NCBI GenBank assembly: GCA_031284485.1 | Contig: JAISZT010000099.1 | Span: 1-64,000 of the forward strand | DNA length: 64,000 nt | Origin: Desulfovibrio sp. | GTDB taxonomy: Bacteria; Desulfobacterota; Desulfovibrionia; Desulfovibrionales; Desulfovibrionaceae | Direction: 5' to 3' | Shown here: positions 8,102 through 17,087 of the stretch, in pieces | How the letters are laid out: the number at the start of each line of letters is the position of its first letter | Numbering within the stretch: position 1 is the first letter of the stretch | Made by a program: the position numbers and the translations under genes | The notes under the pieces: generated by a model | Database searches by the model: none | Seen by the model: the letters and a program-made list of their open reading frames with translations, nothing else | What the model was told of the DNA's origin: nothing

Positions 8102-9526
8102 CTAATAACGATAATACTCCGCCTTGTACGGCCCGCCCACTTTCACGCCGATGTAGTCCGCCTGTTCCCTGGTCAACGTGGTCAGCTTCGCGCCAAGCCG
8201 GGGCAGGTGCAGTCGGGCCACTTCCTCGTCCAGTTCCTTGGGCAGGGTATAGACCTTTTTTTCCAGCGTGTTGTCCGCGGCCAGACGTATCTGGGCAAGA
8301 GTCTGGTTGGTGAAGCTGTTGGACATGACAAAGCTGGGGTGGCCTGTGGCGCAACCCAGATTGACCAGCCGCCCTTCGGCCAGAATGAGAATGGAACGCC
8401 CGGAGCGCAACGTCCACTTGTCCACCTGGGGCTTGATGTTGATTTTGCTCACGCCGGGTGCGCGCTCCAGATAGGCCATGTCGATCTCGTTGTCAAAGTG
8501 GCCGATATTGCAGACAATGGCCTCGTCCTTCATGCCTTCCATGTGCGCGCCGGTTATGACGTTGAGATTTCCGGTGCAGGTCACGAAAATATCGGCCTCG
8601 GCAAGGGCGTCCTCCACCGTGGTGACTTCATAGCCTTCCATGGCCGCCTGCAAAGCGCAGATCGGGTCTATCTCCGTAATCAGCACCCGCGCGCCGAACC
8701 CGCGCATGGACTGAGCGCAGCCCTTGCCCACGTCGCCGTAACCGGCAATGAGCACACACTTGCCCGCCACCATGACGTCCGTGGCGCGTTTGATGCCGTC
8801 GGCCAGAGATTCACGGCATCCGTAAAGATTGTCGAATTTCGATTTTGTGACCGCGTCATTGACGTTGATGGCCGGAAAAAGCAGCCGCCCTTCCGCTTCC
8901 AGTTGGTACAGGCGGTGTACCCCTGTTGTCGTTTCCTCGGAAACGCCCTTGATCCTTGCGGCAGCGTCGCGCCAGCGGGAGGGATTTTCCGCGTGGCGCA
9001 GGACCAGGCGGTCCATGATGGACCGCAACTCCTTGTTGTCGTGCTTTTCCTGCAGCAGGGCCGGATTGTTCTCCACCTCAACGCCCTTGTGCACCATCAA
9101 AGTGGCGTCGCCGCCATCGTCCACTATAAGGTCGGGGCCTGCGCCGTCCGGCCAGGTGAGGGCCATTTCCGTGCACCACCAGTAGTCTTCAAGGCTTTCC
9201 CCCTTCCAGGCGAACACCCTGGCCAGCCCCTGCTCCGCAACGGCGGCGGCGGCGTGATCCTGGGTGGAAAAGATGTTGCACGACGCCCAGCGGATATCCG
9301 CGCCCAGAGCGTGCAGGGTTTTGATCAGCATGGCCGTCTGTATGGTCATGTGCAGCGAACCTGTAACGCGCAATCCCGCAAGCGGCTTTTGCGGACCGTA
9401 TTTTTTCATGCATTCCATAAGGCCGGGCATTTCTTTTTCGGCAAGCTGCATTTCCTTGCCGCCGAAACCGGCGAGGCCAATGTCGGCCACTTTGTGCGGC
9501 AAGTCACGTTCAAGCGATTTTACCAT
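8102..9526 (-). CDS. ahcY: Adenosylhomocysteinase (SAH hydrolase)
   Basis: AhcY splits S-adenosylhomocysteine into adenosine and homocysteine in the activated methyl cycle, using bound NAD. The 474-residue protein has [12 protein letters not shown] near the N-terminus, the [14 protein letters not shown] block, the NAD-binding [20 protein letters not shown] and the family C-terminus [13 protein letters not shown] at 9524-9526 is preferred because AAGGAG lies 6 bases upstream; the other in-frame ATG at 9530-9532 would sit right against that ribosome binding site. Only 70 bases separate it from the divergent DUF721 gene, and I see no SAH riboswitch there. Confidence 0.97.
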   Translation of the reverse strand: MVKSLERDLPHKVADIGLAGFGGKEMQLAEKEMPGLMECMKKYGPQKPLAGLRVTGSLHMTIQTAMLIKTLHALGADIRWASCNIFSTQDHAAAAVAEQGLARVFAWKGESLEDYWWCTEMALTWPDGAGPDLIVDDGGDATLMVHKGVEVENNPALLQEKHDNKELRSIMDRLVLRHAENPSRWRDAAARIKGVSEETTTGVHRLYQLEAEGRLLFPAINVNDAVTKSKFDNLYGCRESLADGIKRATDVMVAGKCVLIAGYGDVGKGCAQSMRGFGARVLITEIDPICALQAAMEGYEVTTVEDALAEADIFVTCTGNLNVITGAHMEGMKDEAIVCNIGHFDNEIDMAYLERAPGVSKINIKPQVDKWTLRSGRSILILAEGRLVNLGCATGHPSFVMSNSFTNQTLAQIRLAADNTLEKKVYTLPKELDEEVARLHLPRLGAKLTTLTREQADYIGVKVGGPYKAEYYRY

Positions 9527-9596
9527 TGTCATCTCCTTGTGTATCGCGTAAATTGCAATCTCTTAAAGCTACCAGCCACATGCCCCGGAGTCAATC

Positions 9597-10022
9597 TTGC
9601 CTGTAACAAAACCGACAGCGCCACGCCGCAGATTCCGCAAGAGGAATGGAGACCGCGATTCCGGTCCGGTAAGCGCCGCCGACGTTCTGGTTGATGTGCT
9701 CCGCGCCCTTGGGGGCGGGCCGGAAAGAGATCGCCTCTTGCAATTATGGCATAACTGGAACATGGTTCTTGGCCCGGAACTCGCCCCGTTCGCCCTGCCG
9801 CTGGGAAGCAGGCGCGATACCCTGCTTGTGGGCGCTGAAGACGCCATGCTCGCCCAGGAACTGCAACTCCAGTCAGGGGAAATTCTGGAGCGCGTCAACG
9901 CCTTTATGGAATCTCCCTATTTCCGGAAAGTGCGCGTTTCCCTGCAACTCGGCCAGGACGCGCTGCACCCTGCGGGGGAAAATGGTCCGGATGCCCACAA
10001 CTTTTTCCAACTTGAAAAATAA
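9597..10022 (+). CDS. DUF721 / DciA-like protein
   Basis: A 141-residue protein with a basic N-terminus (RRRFRKRNGDRD) followed by a DUF721 domain: ADVLVDVLRALGG, LLQLWHNWNMVLGPELAPFA, and the strand region DTLLVGAEDAMLAQELQLQ. DUF721 includes DciA, the ancestral replicative-helicase loader partner of DnaB. The start is TTG at 9597 with GGAG 6 bases before it. It is followed after 9 bases by the SDR gene, so the two are probably co-transcribed. A DciA-type role is inferred from the domain only. Confidence 0.75.
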   Translation: MPVTKPTAPRRRFRKRNGDRDSGPVSAADVLVDVLRALGGGPERDRLLQLWHNWNMVLGPELAPFALPLGSRRDTLLVGAEDAMLAQELQLQSGEILERVNAFMESPYFRKVRVSLQLGQDALHPAGENGPDAHNFFQLEK

Positions 10023-10031
10023 GGAGAACGC

Positions 10032-10781
10032 ATGTCTGCTGTTTGCATAACCGGCGCCACATCCGGCATTGGAAAGGCCGCCGCTGCTCGTTTTATCAAA
10101 GAAGGCTGGCAGGTCGTCGGAACAGGGCGACGGGAAGAACGCCTGCATGCCCTGAAGCGGAATCTGGGAGACCGGTTTCTGCCGCTCCCCCTTGACGTGC
10201 GCGACAACAAGGCTGTTGTTTCGGCTTTCGCCTCGTTGCCGCCGGCATTTACGCCGCTTGACGCGCTGATCAACTGCGCAGGCCTCGCTCTTGGCCGAGA
10301 GCCTGCCTGGGAGGCTTCACTGGAAGATTGGGACACCATGGTCGCCACAAATATCAACGGCCTTTATTATTGTACGCACGCCGTGCTGGGCGAAATGGTC
10401 GCGCGCGGGAAGGGGCATATTATCAATGTGGGATCCATTTCCGGCAACTATGCCTATCCGGGCGGGAATATTTACGGGGCCACCAAGGCTTTCGTGAAGA
10501 TGTTTTCCAAAAATCTCCGCTGTGATCTGCACGGAACCGGCGTGCGGGTCACCAATATTGAACCCGGCATGCTGAACTCGGAATTCTCAACGGTTCGCTT
10601 TAAGGGCGACGCCGAAAAAGCGGCCGCTCTTTATCGGGAAGTTGATCCCCTTGCTCCGGATGATGTGGCCGATATTCTGTACTATGTGGCGACTGTGCCC
10701 CCGCATGTCAACATAAGCTGCGTCGAGGTGATGCCCACCTGTCAGTCCAACGGGGGCACGCGCATTGCCAAAAGAAGATAA
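10032..10781 (+). CDS. Short-chain dehydrogenase, YdfG-like
   Basis: A 249-residue classical SDR. The nucleotide-binding glycine motif TGATSGIG is at residues 7-14, and the arginine pair after the second strand (TGRREERL) suggests NADP preference. NCAG, the catalytic Ser in VGSISGNYAYPG and YGATK complete the active site. Best resemblance is to YdfG-type 3-hydroxy acid / serine dehydrogenases, including the C-terminal VATVPPHVNISCVEVMPT. AAGGAG lies 5 bases before the ATG. The exact hydroxy acid substrate cannot be read from sequence. Confidence 0.85.
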   Translation: MSAVCITGATSGIGKAAAARFIKEGWQVVGTGRREERLHALKRNLGDRFLPLPLDVRDNKAVVSAFASLPPAFTPLDALINCAGLALGREPAWEASLEDWDTMVATNINGLYYCTHAVLGEMVARGKGHIINVGSISGNYAYPGGNIYGATKAFVKMFSKNLRCDLHGTGVRVTNIEPGMLNSEFSTVRFKGDAEKAAALYREVDPLAPDDVADILYYVATVPPHVNISCVEVMPTCQSNGGTRIAKRR

Positions 10782-10832
10782 TTTCGTCCGCAATTCCGGA
10801 AGATGCAATTCCGCGTAACAAATTTGCCTTTG

Positions 10833-12782
10833 CTATTCTTCCCTGTCCTGCCGGAGCTTTCTCCACAGGCTCATGCGGCTTATGCCAAGGGTCTTCGCAA
10901 CGCCCGCCTGGTCATTGCCGCTGTCGGCAAGCAAAGTCCGTATGGCTTCGCGTTCCAGCCTTTGCGTCATTTCTTTCAAAGAACCGGCAAGGGGAACGGT
11001 GAGAGAGGACTCCACGTTTCCTGTTGTCTTCACTGTCGGCCTGGAACGCCCTGCCGCCCAAACTTCGTCCAGCAGTTCAATCCAGGGACGATCGGGCATA
11101 ACAGAAACGGCGATGACCAATCTCTCCATCACATTGGCCAATTCCCGCACATTGCCCGGCCAGGCGTGGGACAGAAGCCTTGGCGTCAATTCCGCAAGAG
11201 CGGCTTCTTCTCCCTTTGACCCGGAAAAAGCAGGATGCAGAAAGGCACGGGCAAGAAGAGGAATGTCCTGCGGCCTGTCCCGAAGCGGCGGGATTGTGAG
11301 CGACAGCACGTTCAGGCGGTAATAGAGGTCTTCACGGAAAAGCCCGTCGGCAATCTGCTCCGAAAGCTCAAGGTTGGTGGCGCAAATGATGCGTATGTCC
11401 ACGGGGATAACCTGAACGCCTCCCACGCGGATGATTTCCCGTTCCTGCAGCACGCGCAGCAGTCTGGATTGCAGGCTCCTCGGCAGTTCGCTCACTTCGT
11501 CGAGAAAAAGGGTTCCGTTGTGGGCCAGTTCAAAAAAACCGGCTTTGCCCTGACGCCGCGCCCCGGTGAACGCGCCTTCCTCGTGGCCGAAAAGTTCGCT
11601 TTCCAATAGCGTTTCGGGAATGGCGGCGCAATTGACCGCTACAAACGGCCCCTTGCCGCGCCTGCCCGCAAGGTGGATGCCCTGGGCAAAAAGCTCCTTA
11701 CCGGAACCGGATTCCCCTTGCAAGACGATGTTCGCGTCAGTATCGGCATAGAGTTGCGCGAGATTTTTCAGGCGTTCCATGGCCGGATCCCGCGTCAGTA
11801 TATCCGAGAGGCGGTAATGGGCGCAAAACCCGCTGTTTTGCCGGCGCCCGCGCAGGCGGCGCTCGGCGATACGGATATTGCCGGCTTCAGAAAAAGTGCA
11901 GACCACGCCCACAGGCCGATTTTCCGCAATAATGGGCACACGGCTGGTCACAATGGTGAATTTGCCGGCATCCTGAATCTCGTTTATTTCCGCAATGCCG
12001 CTTTGCAGCACGCGCAACGTCCGGGTATTGGGGATGACATCCTGACCCTTCCGCCCAAGGGCCTGCTCCGCCGAAACCCCCAGCAGACGTTCCGCCATTG
12101 TATTGATGAGAGTGATGGTGTTGGTTTCATCCGTAACCAGCATGCCTTCGGCAATGGTGTCAAGTATGGTGTACAGTCTGGCCTGACGCTGCTGGGCCAC
12201 GCGATTCACTTCCGCTATGGAAATGGCTTCGCGCAAGGCTCTGGCGACAGCGTCCTCCCCCGCTTCCAGAACTATGCCCCGCACCCCGCAGATTTCGTGC
12301 ATTCTGGCTGTGAGGACACCGCCGATGCCGAGTTCCGCGCCCTGCATTTTTGCCCGCAGCATGCAGGCAAAAAGGTCGTCCTGACCGTAAAAAAAATATT
12401 CGTCAATGGTGATCCCCAGAGTTTGGCCGACAAGGTCAACCCCGATCATCGGCTCAAGGTAATTGAAAAAAGCGACGTGCCGTATTTGTCCGGCAAAAGG
12501 AAAAAGCGTTCGCAGAAGATCAAGGGCAGTGGTTGAAATACCGACAACCGGCGTTTCCACACGCTTGCGTATGTACGCGGCTGTCCCCCCCCGGCTCAGA
12601 ATGACGTCGGGGACGTGGGAGGCGACAAGTTCCTGAGCCGCGTCAGCCGCTTCTTCAAGGGCAACCTGATCGCGGACTACCAAGGTGCAGGGCATATCCG
12701 CCGCCACCTTTTTGGCGAGGCCGGCCAGATTGCCGTAAGGGGCGATAACGGCAAAGGTAAAAGGCTCAATATCCGGGCGCAT
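10833..12782 (-). CDS. PrpR-type sigma-54-dependent transcriptional activator
   Basis: A 649-residue enhancer-binding protein. Residues 1-195 match the PrpR N-terminal ligand-sensing domain (VIAPYGNL, VDVILSRGGTAAYI-like SRGGTA, GVRGIVLEAGEDAV). Residues about 203-300 are a PAS domain (LYTILDTIAEGMLVTD). Residues 328-560 are the AAA+ domain with GESGSGKE (356-363), GAFTGA (403-408) contacting sigma-54, and LFLDE (425-429). The Fis-type helix-turn-helix is at 612-645 (VAKTLGISRMSLWRKL). It is the last gene downstream of the TRAP genes. With the -24/-12 promoter at 18323-18337, it probably controls the CoA-transferase/lyase/TRAP operon in response to one of its acids or acyl-CoA derivatives. 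Confidence 0.93.
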   Translation of the reverse strand: MRPDIEPFTFAVIAPYGNLAGLAKKVAADMPCTLVVRDQVALEEAADAAQELVASHVPDVILSRGGTAAYIRKRVETPVVGISTTALDLLRTLFPFAGQIRHVAFFNYLEPMIGVDLVGQTLGITIDEYFFYGQDDLFACMLRAKMQGAELGIGGVLTARMHEICGVRGIVLEAGEDAVARALREAISIAEVNRVAQQRQARLYTILDTIAEGMLVTDETNTITLINTMAERLLGVSAEQALGRKGQDVIPNTRTLRVLQSGIAEINEIQDAGKFTIVTSRVPIIAENRPVGVVCTFSEAGNIRIAERRLRGRRQNSGFCAHYRLSDILTRDPAMERLKNLAQLYADTDANIVLQGESGSGKELFAQGIHLAGRRGKGPFVAVNCAAIPETLLESELFGHEEGAFTGARRQGKAGFFELAHNGTLFLDEVSELPRSLQSRLLRVLQEREIIRVGGVQVIPVDIRIICATNLELSEQIADGLFREDLYYRLNVLSLTIPPLRDRPQDIPLLARAFLHPAFSGSKGEEAALAELTPRLLSHAWPGNVRELANVMERLVIAVSVMPDRPWIELLDEVWAAGRSRPTVKTTGNVESSLTVPLAGSLKEMTQRLEREAIRTLLADSGNDQAGVAKTLGISRMSLWRKLRQDREE

Positions 12783-12818
12783 AGGCGCTACCTGCCGGTC
12801 AACAATGTATGGAAGGCG

Positions 12819-14102
12819 TCATTGCGCTATCTGTACACGATCAGGGATGAAGAGCACAAGCTCCGGAAAAAAGAGAATGATGAGCATCACCGCAAGCATT
12901 ATGCACAGATACGGAATGCAGGCCATGGATATTTTTTCAATGGTAATGTTGGCGATGTTGCAGGCGACAAAGAGGCACAAGCCGACAGGCGGGGTTATTT
13001 GCCCTATCGCCAGGGTCAGCACCAGCAGCACGCCGAAAAAGACCGGATCAATGCCGGCGCTTGCGGTAACCGGGAACAGAATGGGGGTCATAAGAACAAC
13101 CGCCACAGCGTTGTCGAGGAAAGTGCCGACGACGAGCAGGGAGGCGCAGATAAGCAGCAGGAGAACATGCGGGTCGCGCGAGATTTCAAGCATTATCCTG
13201 GTGATGGCCTGAGGTATTTGTTCACTGGCGAGAATATAGCTGAAACAGTGGGCCAGAGAAACCAGAAGCATGATGATGGCCGAGCTTTTGGCAGTGGAGA
13301 GAATGACATTGCACAGTTTTTTAAAATCCAGTTCACGATAAATGAATATGCCCACAAAGAGGCCGTAAGCCGCCGCCACAACCGCTGATTCCGTCGGGGT
13401 AAAAATGCCGCCGTAAATGCCTCCAAGGATGATGACGGGCATGAGCATGGCAAAAAAGGACTCGCGCGTGGCCTTCCAGGCCTCCTTGGATGTCGGGGGC
13501 GTTTCACCCACAAAGCCGTGCTTTTTGGCGACAACGTAATTCACAATCATAAGCGCCGCGCTCATAATGAGCCCGGGAATAATGCCGCCGAGGAACATCT
13601 TGCCGATGGAAGCGCCGGTGATGACGCCGTACAGCACCATATTGATGCTTGGCGGAATCAGCAGGCCGATAACCCCGGAGGATGCCACGCAGGCAGCGGC
13701 GAATTCTGTGGAGTAGCCCTTTTTCTTCATGGGCGGAACCATGACGGAACCGATGGCCGCCGTAGTCGCCGGCGCGGAACCGGAAATTGCGCCGAAAAAG
13801 GTGCATGCCGCTGTGGAAACTTGAGCAAGCCCCCCGGTGAACCGCCCGAAAAAAATATTGGCAAACGCCACAAGACGCGTGGAAACTCCACCCTGCGACA
13901 TCACGTTGCCGGCAAGGATAAAGAAGGGAATGGCCATCAGGGTGAACGTGTCAAGGCCGCTGTACGCCTTTTGAATCATGACCATGGTGTTGGCGTTGCT
14001 GTTCAATAGCAGGGCGATCACGGAGGACAGGCCAAGAGCAATGGCAATGGGCACACCGATAATGATTAAAAGAAAAAAGGCGACAAAAAGCGTTGTTCCC
14101 AT
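12819..14102 (-). CDS. dctM: TRAP transporter large permease (DctM)
   Basis: A 427-residue protein with about 12 hydrophobic segments, in the DctM/YiaN family of ion-coupled TRAP permeases. Family blocks include the N-terminal GVPIAIALGLSS, QKAYSGLDTFTLMAIPFFILAGNVM split over segments 1-2, SGSAPATTAAIGSVM and LAIGQITPPVGLCLFVACNI. It works with DctQ and the periplasmic DctP encoded immediately upstream to import a small organic acid. The gene begins 10 bases after the dctQ stop and is followed after 36 bases by the sigma-54 activator. Confidence 0.95.
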   Translation of the reverse strand: MGTTLFVAFFLLIIIGVPIAIALGLSSVIALLLNSNANTMVMIQKAYSGLDTFTLMAIPFFILAGNVMSQGGVSTRLVAFANIFFGRFTGGLAQVSTAACTFFGAISGSAPATTAAIGSVMVPPMKKKGYSTEFAAACVASSGVIGLLIPPSINMVLYGVITGASIGKMFLGGIIPGLIMSAALMIVNYVVAKKHGFVGETPPTSKEAWKATRESFFAMLMPVIILGGIYGGIFTPTESAVVAAAYGLFVGIFIYRELDFKKLCNVILSTAKSSAIIMLLVSLAHCFSYILASEQIPQAITRIMLEISRDPHVLLLLICASLLVVGTFLDNAVAVVLMTPILFPVTASAGIDPVFFGVLLVLTLAIGQITPPVGLCLFVACNIANITIEKISMACIPYLCIMLAVMLIILFFPELVLFIPDRVQIAQ

Positions 14103-14112
14103 GTCCTTGCTC

Positions 14113-14640
14113 CTATATTTCGTCCGGGTTTGCGGTCTGAATCCCCTCGCCCGTGGTCAGAGAGTGAAAATGGCGCACCGCGTGGGCAAGCACATTCAGA
14201 GCCATAAACAGGCACCCGATGGGGATCGCCACATAGACAACGCCGACATACAGCCAGGGCAGGGAAGAGGAAATTTGTCCCAGATTCAGTATCCTGTTGC
14301 TCAAAAGAAAGCCTTTATAGGCGAAGAGGATCAGGAACCATAAACTGGCGGCATCAGCCACCAGCGACATGCCGGCTCGTACACGCGCATTTTTGAAAGT
14401 ATCTGTGAAAAGGGTAACATTGATGTGCTTGCCTTCATAAAAGGCAATGCTTGCTCCCGTATACGTGGCCCACACAAAGAGATAACGGGCGACCTCCTCA
14501 GACCATGCCAGGGGATATTCAAGAAGATAACGAAAAATCACCTGAAAAAAAGTTATAATCACCATAAGAGTAAAGGTAACAAACATTACTCCGCACATTA
14601 TTGTGTTCATTTTTGTGTTGAAGACTTCCAGCAATTTCAT
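14113..14640 (-). CDS. dctQ: TRAP transporter small permease (DctQ)
   Basis: A 175-residue protein with four transmembrane segments, typical of DctQ. It shows FFQVIFRYLLEYPLAWSEEVARYLFVWATYTGASIAFYEGKHINV, the most conserved part of the family, in two overlapping blocks. The start is ATG 14638-14640 with AAAGGAG 6 bases upstream; the open frame to 14727 is upstream noise. It lies between dctP and dctM and is probably co-translated with dctM. Confidence 0.93.
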   Translation of the reverse strand: MKLLEVFNTKMNTIMCGVMFVTFTLMVIITFFQVIFRYLLEYPLAWSEEVARYLFVWATYTGASIAFYEGKHINVTLFTDTFKNARVRAGMSLVADAASLWFLILFAYKGFLLSNRILNLGQISSSLPWLYVGVVYVAIPIGCLFMALNVLAHAVRHFHSLTTGEGIQTANPDEI

Positions 14641-14695
14641 GGATACTCCTTTTCCTCCTCCGCCGGAGATGCTCCCTCCGGCGGAGGAAACGATC

Positions 14696-15676
14696 TTACT
14701 TCTTCGCGGCGGACCGCACTTTATCAATGTACGCGCTGAAGTCCTTGCGGTACTGTTCGTACACGGGCTTCACGGCGTCCCTGAAGGGCTGTATGTCGGC
14801 AACCTTGTTGGTAGCAATCAACGCTTCCAGTTTTTTTAACTGGCCGGCTTCATCATCAATAACCATTTTGCGGGAAACTTTTGCGTGCTCGCGACCGACT
14901 TCAAGAAGAATCTTCTGATATTCCGGCTTCAAACCTTCAAACACCATCTTGCTCATGACCAGAGGCTCGACATTATGCTGGTGAGAGGTCAGGGAAAAAA
15001 ACTTCTGCACTTCATACCATTTCTGGGTAAGCAGGTGGGCAATGGGGTTTTCCTGCCCGTCCACCGTGCCCAGTTGCAAGGCGGAATAAATTTCGCCGAA
15101 ACTCATGGGGGTAGGCGACGCGCCGAGCGCTTTGAAGCTCTCAATGGTAACCGGAGCTTCCGGCGTACGCAGCTTCAACCCTTTGAGGTCTTCAAGCGCG
15201 TTGATGGGACGCCTGGAATTGCTGACATGACGGAAACCGTTTTCCCAGTAGCCGAGAATGACAAGTTCCGCTTTGGCGGCATCGGCTGTGAACATCTCAC
15301 CGGCAGCGCCGTCCATGGCGACGGCAACATGCTCGATATCGTCAAACAGAAAAGGAAGATTCAGGATACCGAAACTTTTCACAAATGCGGACAGTACCGA
15401 GTCCGAAGTCAGCACCATGTCGGTAGTGCCTACCTGAGCGCCTTCAACAAGCTGACGCTGTTTGCCGAGCTGGTCGGAAGGGAAAATCTTGATTTCGATC
15501 TCTCCCTTGGAGCGCTCCGCAACAGCCTTGGCAAAGGATTCGCAGGCCATGTTGTAATGATGGTTGGGAGCGCCGGTGTGTCCGAGCTTCAACGTCGTCT
15601 TGGCTATAACCGCATTCGGGAGCAGAAAAAGACCGGCGCAAAGCGCGCAACAGAGAGCAAGAAGGCGTAAACGCAT
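14696..15676 (-). CDS. dctP: TRAP transporter substrate-binding protein (DctP family)
   Basis: A 326-residue exported protein. The signal peptide covers about 25 residues (MRLRLLALCCALCAGLF, cleavage near VIA-KTT). The mature part has LKLGHTGAPNHHYNMACE, SDQLGKQRQLVEGAQVGTTDM and RRPINALEDLKGLKLRTPEAP, which contains the conserved arginine that binds the carboxylate of the ligand. VDGQENP is also present. AAGGAG lies 8 bases before the ATG. The ligand is therefore probably a carboxylate. Gene context (CoA-transferase and lyase) points to a C4-C6 di- or branched acid; this is inference. Confidence 0.94.
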   Translation of the reverse strand: MRLRLLALCCALCAGLFLLPNAVIAKTTLKLGHTGAPNHHYNMACESFAKAVAERSKGEIEIKIFPSDQLGKQRQLVEGAQVGTTDMVLTSDSVLSAFVKSFGILNLPFLFDDIEHVAVAMDGAAGEMFTADAAKAELVILGYWENGFRHVSNSRRPINALEDLKGLKLRTPEAPVTIESFKALGASPTPMSFGEIYSALQLGTVDGQENPIAHLLTQKWYEVQKFFSLTSHQHNVEPLVMSKMVFEGLKPEYQKILLEVGREHAKVSRKMVIDDEAGQLKKLEALIATNKVADIQPFRDAVKPVYEQYRKDFSAYIDKVRSAAKK

Positions 15677-15731
15677 GACAGAACTCCTTGGGCAAAAGGT
15701 TAATGACATCGCTGAAAGTTTCATAGGTGAC

Positions 15732-15818
15732 GTTACGGAAGGACTGATCAACTCGCCAAATACGCCGCCGGATAATTATAACTCTCAGGGATCTCGAATT
15801 AATCAGCGCTTCCGTTAC
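15732..15818. repeat. 10-bp inverted repeat upstream of dctP
   Basis: GTTACGGAAG at 15732-15741 and its exact reverse complement CTTCCGTTAC at 15809-15818 lie in the non-coding stretch between dctP and the leuD-like relic, 67 bases apart. The arms contain GTTAC, also the core of the TGTTACA sites upstream of the operon. This might be a secondary control region for the TRAP genes, or chance. Confidence 0.35.
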
Positions 15819-15900
15819 ATATCAGCCCACGACGCCTCCGGTGGGCGTGGCGAACTTTTTGTCGTCAAAGCCGACGGAAAAATTCAACGCGCGGCGCGCA

Positions 15901-16080
15901 CTACTTTTTCCTCTTCTTTTTCAAATAGCCGATAAGGCCGCCGGCCTGCACCAACTCCAGAATATGCGGCGGCAACGTGCTGCACAAGTATTTTTCTCCG
16001 CTGGTTTCATTACGGATGACGCCGTTGGTAAAGTCGATATCCACAACATCCCCCTTTTTGATCTTGTCCGTATCCGGAAT
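15901..16080 (-). pseudogene. Relic of an aconitase-type small subunit (LeuD-like), C-terminal part only
   Basis: The minus strand encodes 59 in-frame codons ending at TAG 15901-15903. They match the C-terminal third of 3-isopropylmalate dehydratase / homoaconitase small subunits: PDTDKIKKGDVVDIDF, GVIRNETSGEKY, LPPHILELVQAGG and GYLKKKRKK. The family is about 160-170 residues. Here the N-terminal two thirds, including the swivel-domain start, are missing, and an in-frame TGA (16081-16083) precedes the homology. A good ribosome binding site (GAGGAGG) and ATG at 16082-16084 remain but read into a different frame. This suggests an internal deletion that joined the start to the tail, or a frameshift. 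It lies 66 bases downstream of the lyase gene, so the intact operon once probably encoded a hydratase. Confidence 0.8.
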
Positions 16081-16146
16081 TCATAACAAATCCTCCTCAG
16101 GGGTAACATATTAAAAATACCGGAGATGTGTCATGGCGCCGAGCGC

Positions 16147-17076
16147 TCACGCTTTACAAGAATAAAAGCTGAACTCGCTGTATGTTCTTGCGGATGCAAG
16201 CCGCCCCGTTATGGCGGCGTCGATTTTTTCCCTGATAATGGCGACCGCGCCCAGGAGCCGCTCCAGATTTACGCCTGTGGCAATGCCCATGCGGTGCAGC
16301 ATGTTGACCATGTCCTCGGTCGAAGTATTGCCGGCGGCACCCGGGGCGAACGGGCACCCCCCAAGGCCGGCGGCGGCGGTTTCAAAGATATCCACGCCTT
16401 CTTCAAGGGCGGCAAGGGTATTGGCAAGCCCCATGCCGTGCGTGTCGTGCAGATGCAGGGCAATGCGCAGGTCGGGAAATTTTTCGCGCACGGCCCTGAC
16501 CACGGCGTGAACCTGGACAGGGTTGGCAACGCCGATGGTGTCGCACAGCGTCACGCTGCCCGCGCCCCTCTGCAGACATTCCCTGATCAGCCAAAGCACG
16601 CGATTGGCGGGCGTTTCCCCGACAAAGGGGCATCCAAAAACCGTGGACAGGGAAATGTTGATGAAAAGTTCCGGGCTGACCTTGGCGATAGCTTCAAGAT
16701 CCGCCAGTGAAGCCTCGTGGGTGCGGTTGATGTTGGCCTTGTTGTGCGCCTCGCTGACAGAAATCACATAACTCACTTCTTTCAGCCCGGCGGCAACCGC
16801 GTTCTGCGTTCCGCGCAAGTTGGGGGTGAGGGCCACAAGTTCCATCTCCGGGTATTTTGTCCGCATATGTTCCGCGACAATCGCGGCGTCCGCCATCTGG
16901 GGTATGGCCTTCGGGCTGACAAAGGAAGTAAATTCCATCTTGCGAATTCCGGCTGCGGCCAATTGATCAAGCACGGCTGTTTTTATTTCAGTGGGTATCC
17001 ATTGCTTGACGTTCTGAAAACCATCACGGCCTGTAATGTCGGTAATTTGCACTTTTTTGGGAAGATTGCCGCTCAT
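16147..17076 (-). CDS. HMG-CoA lyase-family acyl-CoA lyase
   Basis: A 309-residue TIM-barrel enzyme of the hydroxymethylglutaryl-CoA lyase family. It cleaves a 3-hydroxy-3-methylacyl-CoA to acetyl-CoA plus a keto acid. The metal and catalytic motifs are DITGRDGFQN (Arg-Asp pair, residues about 13-22), the HLHDTHGMGLAN histidines, and the active-site cysteine loop AAGLGGCPFAPGAAGN. ATG at 17074-17076 is chosen because GGAG is 8 bases before it; an ATG 12 bases upstream overlaps the CoA-transferase stop. With a class III CoA-transferase and a former hydratase in the same operon, a substrate such as citramalyl-CoA is as plausible as HMG-CoA; sequence alone does not decide. Confidence 0.9.
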   Translation of the reverse strand: MSGNLPKKVQITDITGRDGFQNVKQWIPTEIKTAVLDQLAAAGIRKMEFTSFVSPKAIPQMADAAIVAEHMRTKYPEMELVALTPNLRGTQNAVAAGLKEVSYVISVSEAHNKANINRTHEASLADLEAIAKVSPELFINISLSTVFGCPFVGETPANRVLWLIRECLQRGAGSVTLCDTIGVANPVQVHAVVRAVREKFPDLRIALHLHDTHGMGLANTLAALEEGVDIFETAAAGLGGCPFAPGAAGNTSTEDMVNMLHRMGIATGVNLERLLGAVAIIREKIDAAITGRLASARTYSEFSFYSCKA

Positions 17077-17087
17077 AAATGTCTCCA

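Noticed and set aside
9527-9596. SAH riboswitch in front of ahcY
   Set aside because: Only 70 bases are available and the conserved riboswitch core was not seen.
7709-9694. 661-residue plus-strand frame opposite rnhA and ahcY
   Set aside because: It covers two certain genes in antisense, has Arg/His/Gly-rich shadow composition, and starts and ends without regard to gene boundaries.
15921-16109. 62-residue minus-strand frame over the leuD-like relic
   Set aside because: It is in another frame than the one with LeuD similarity; the protein makes no sense as a product.
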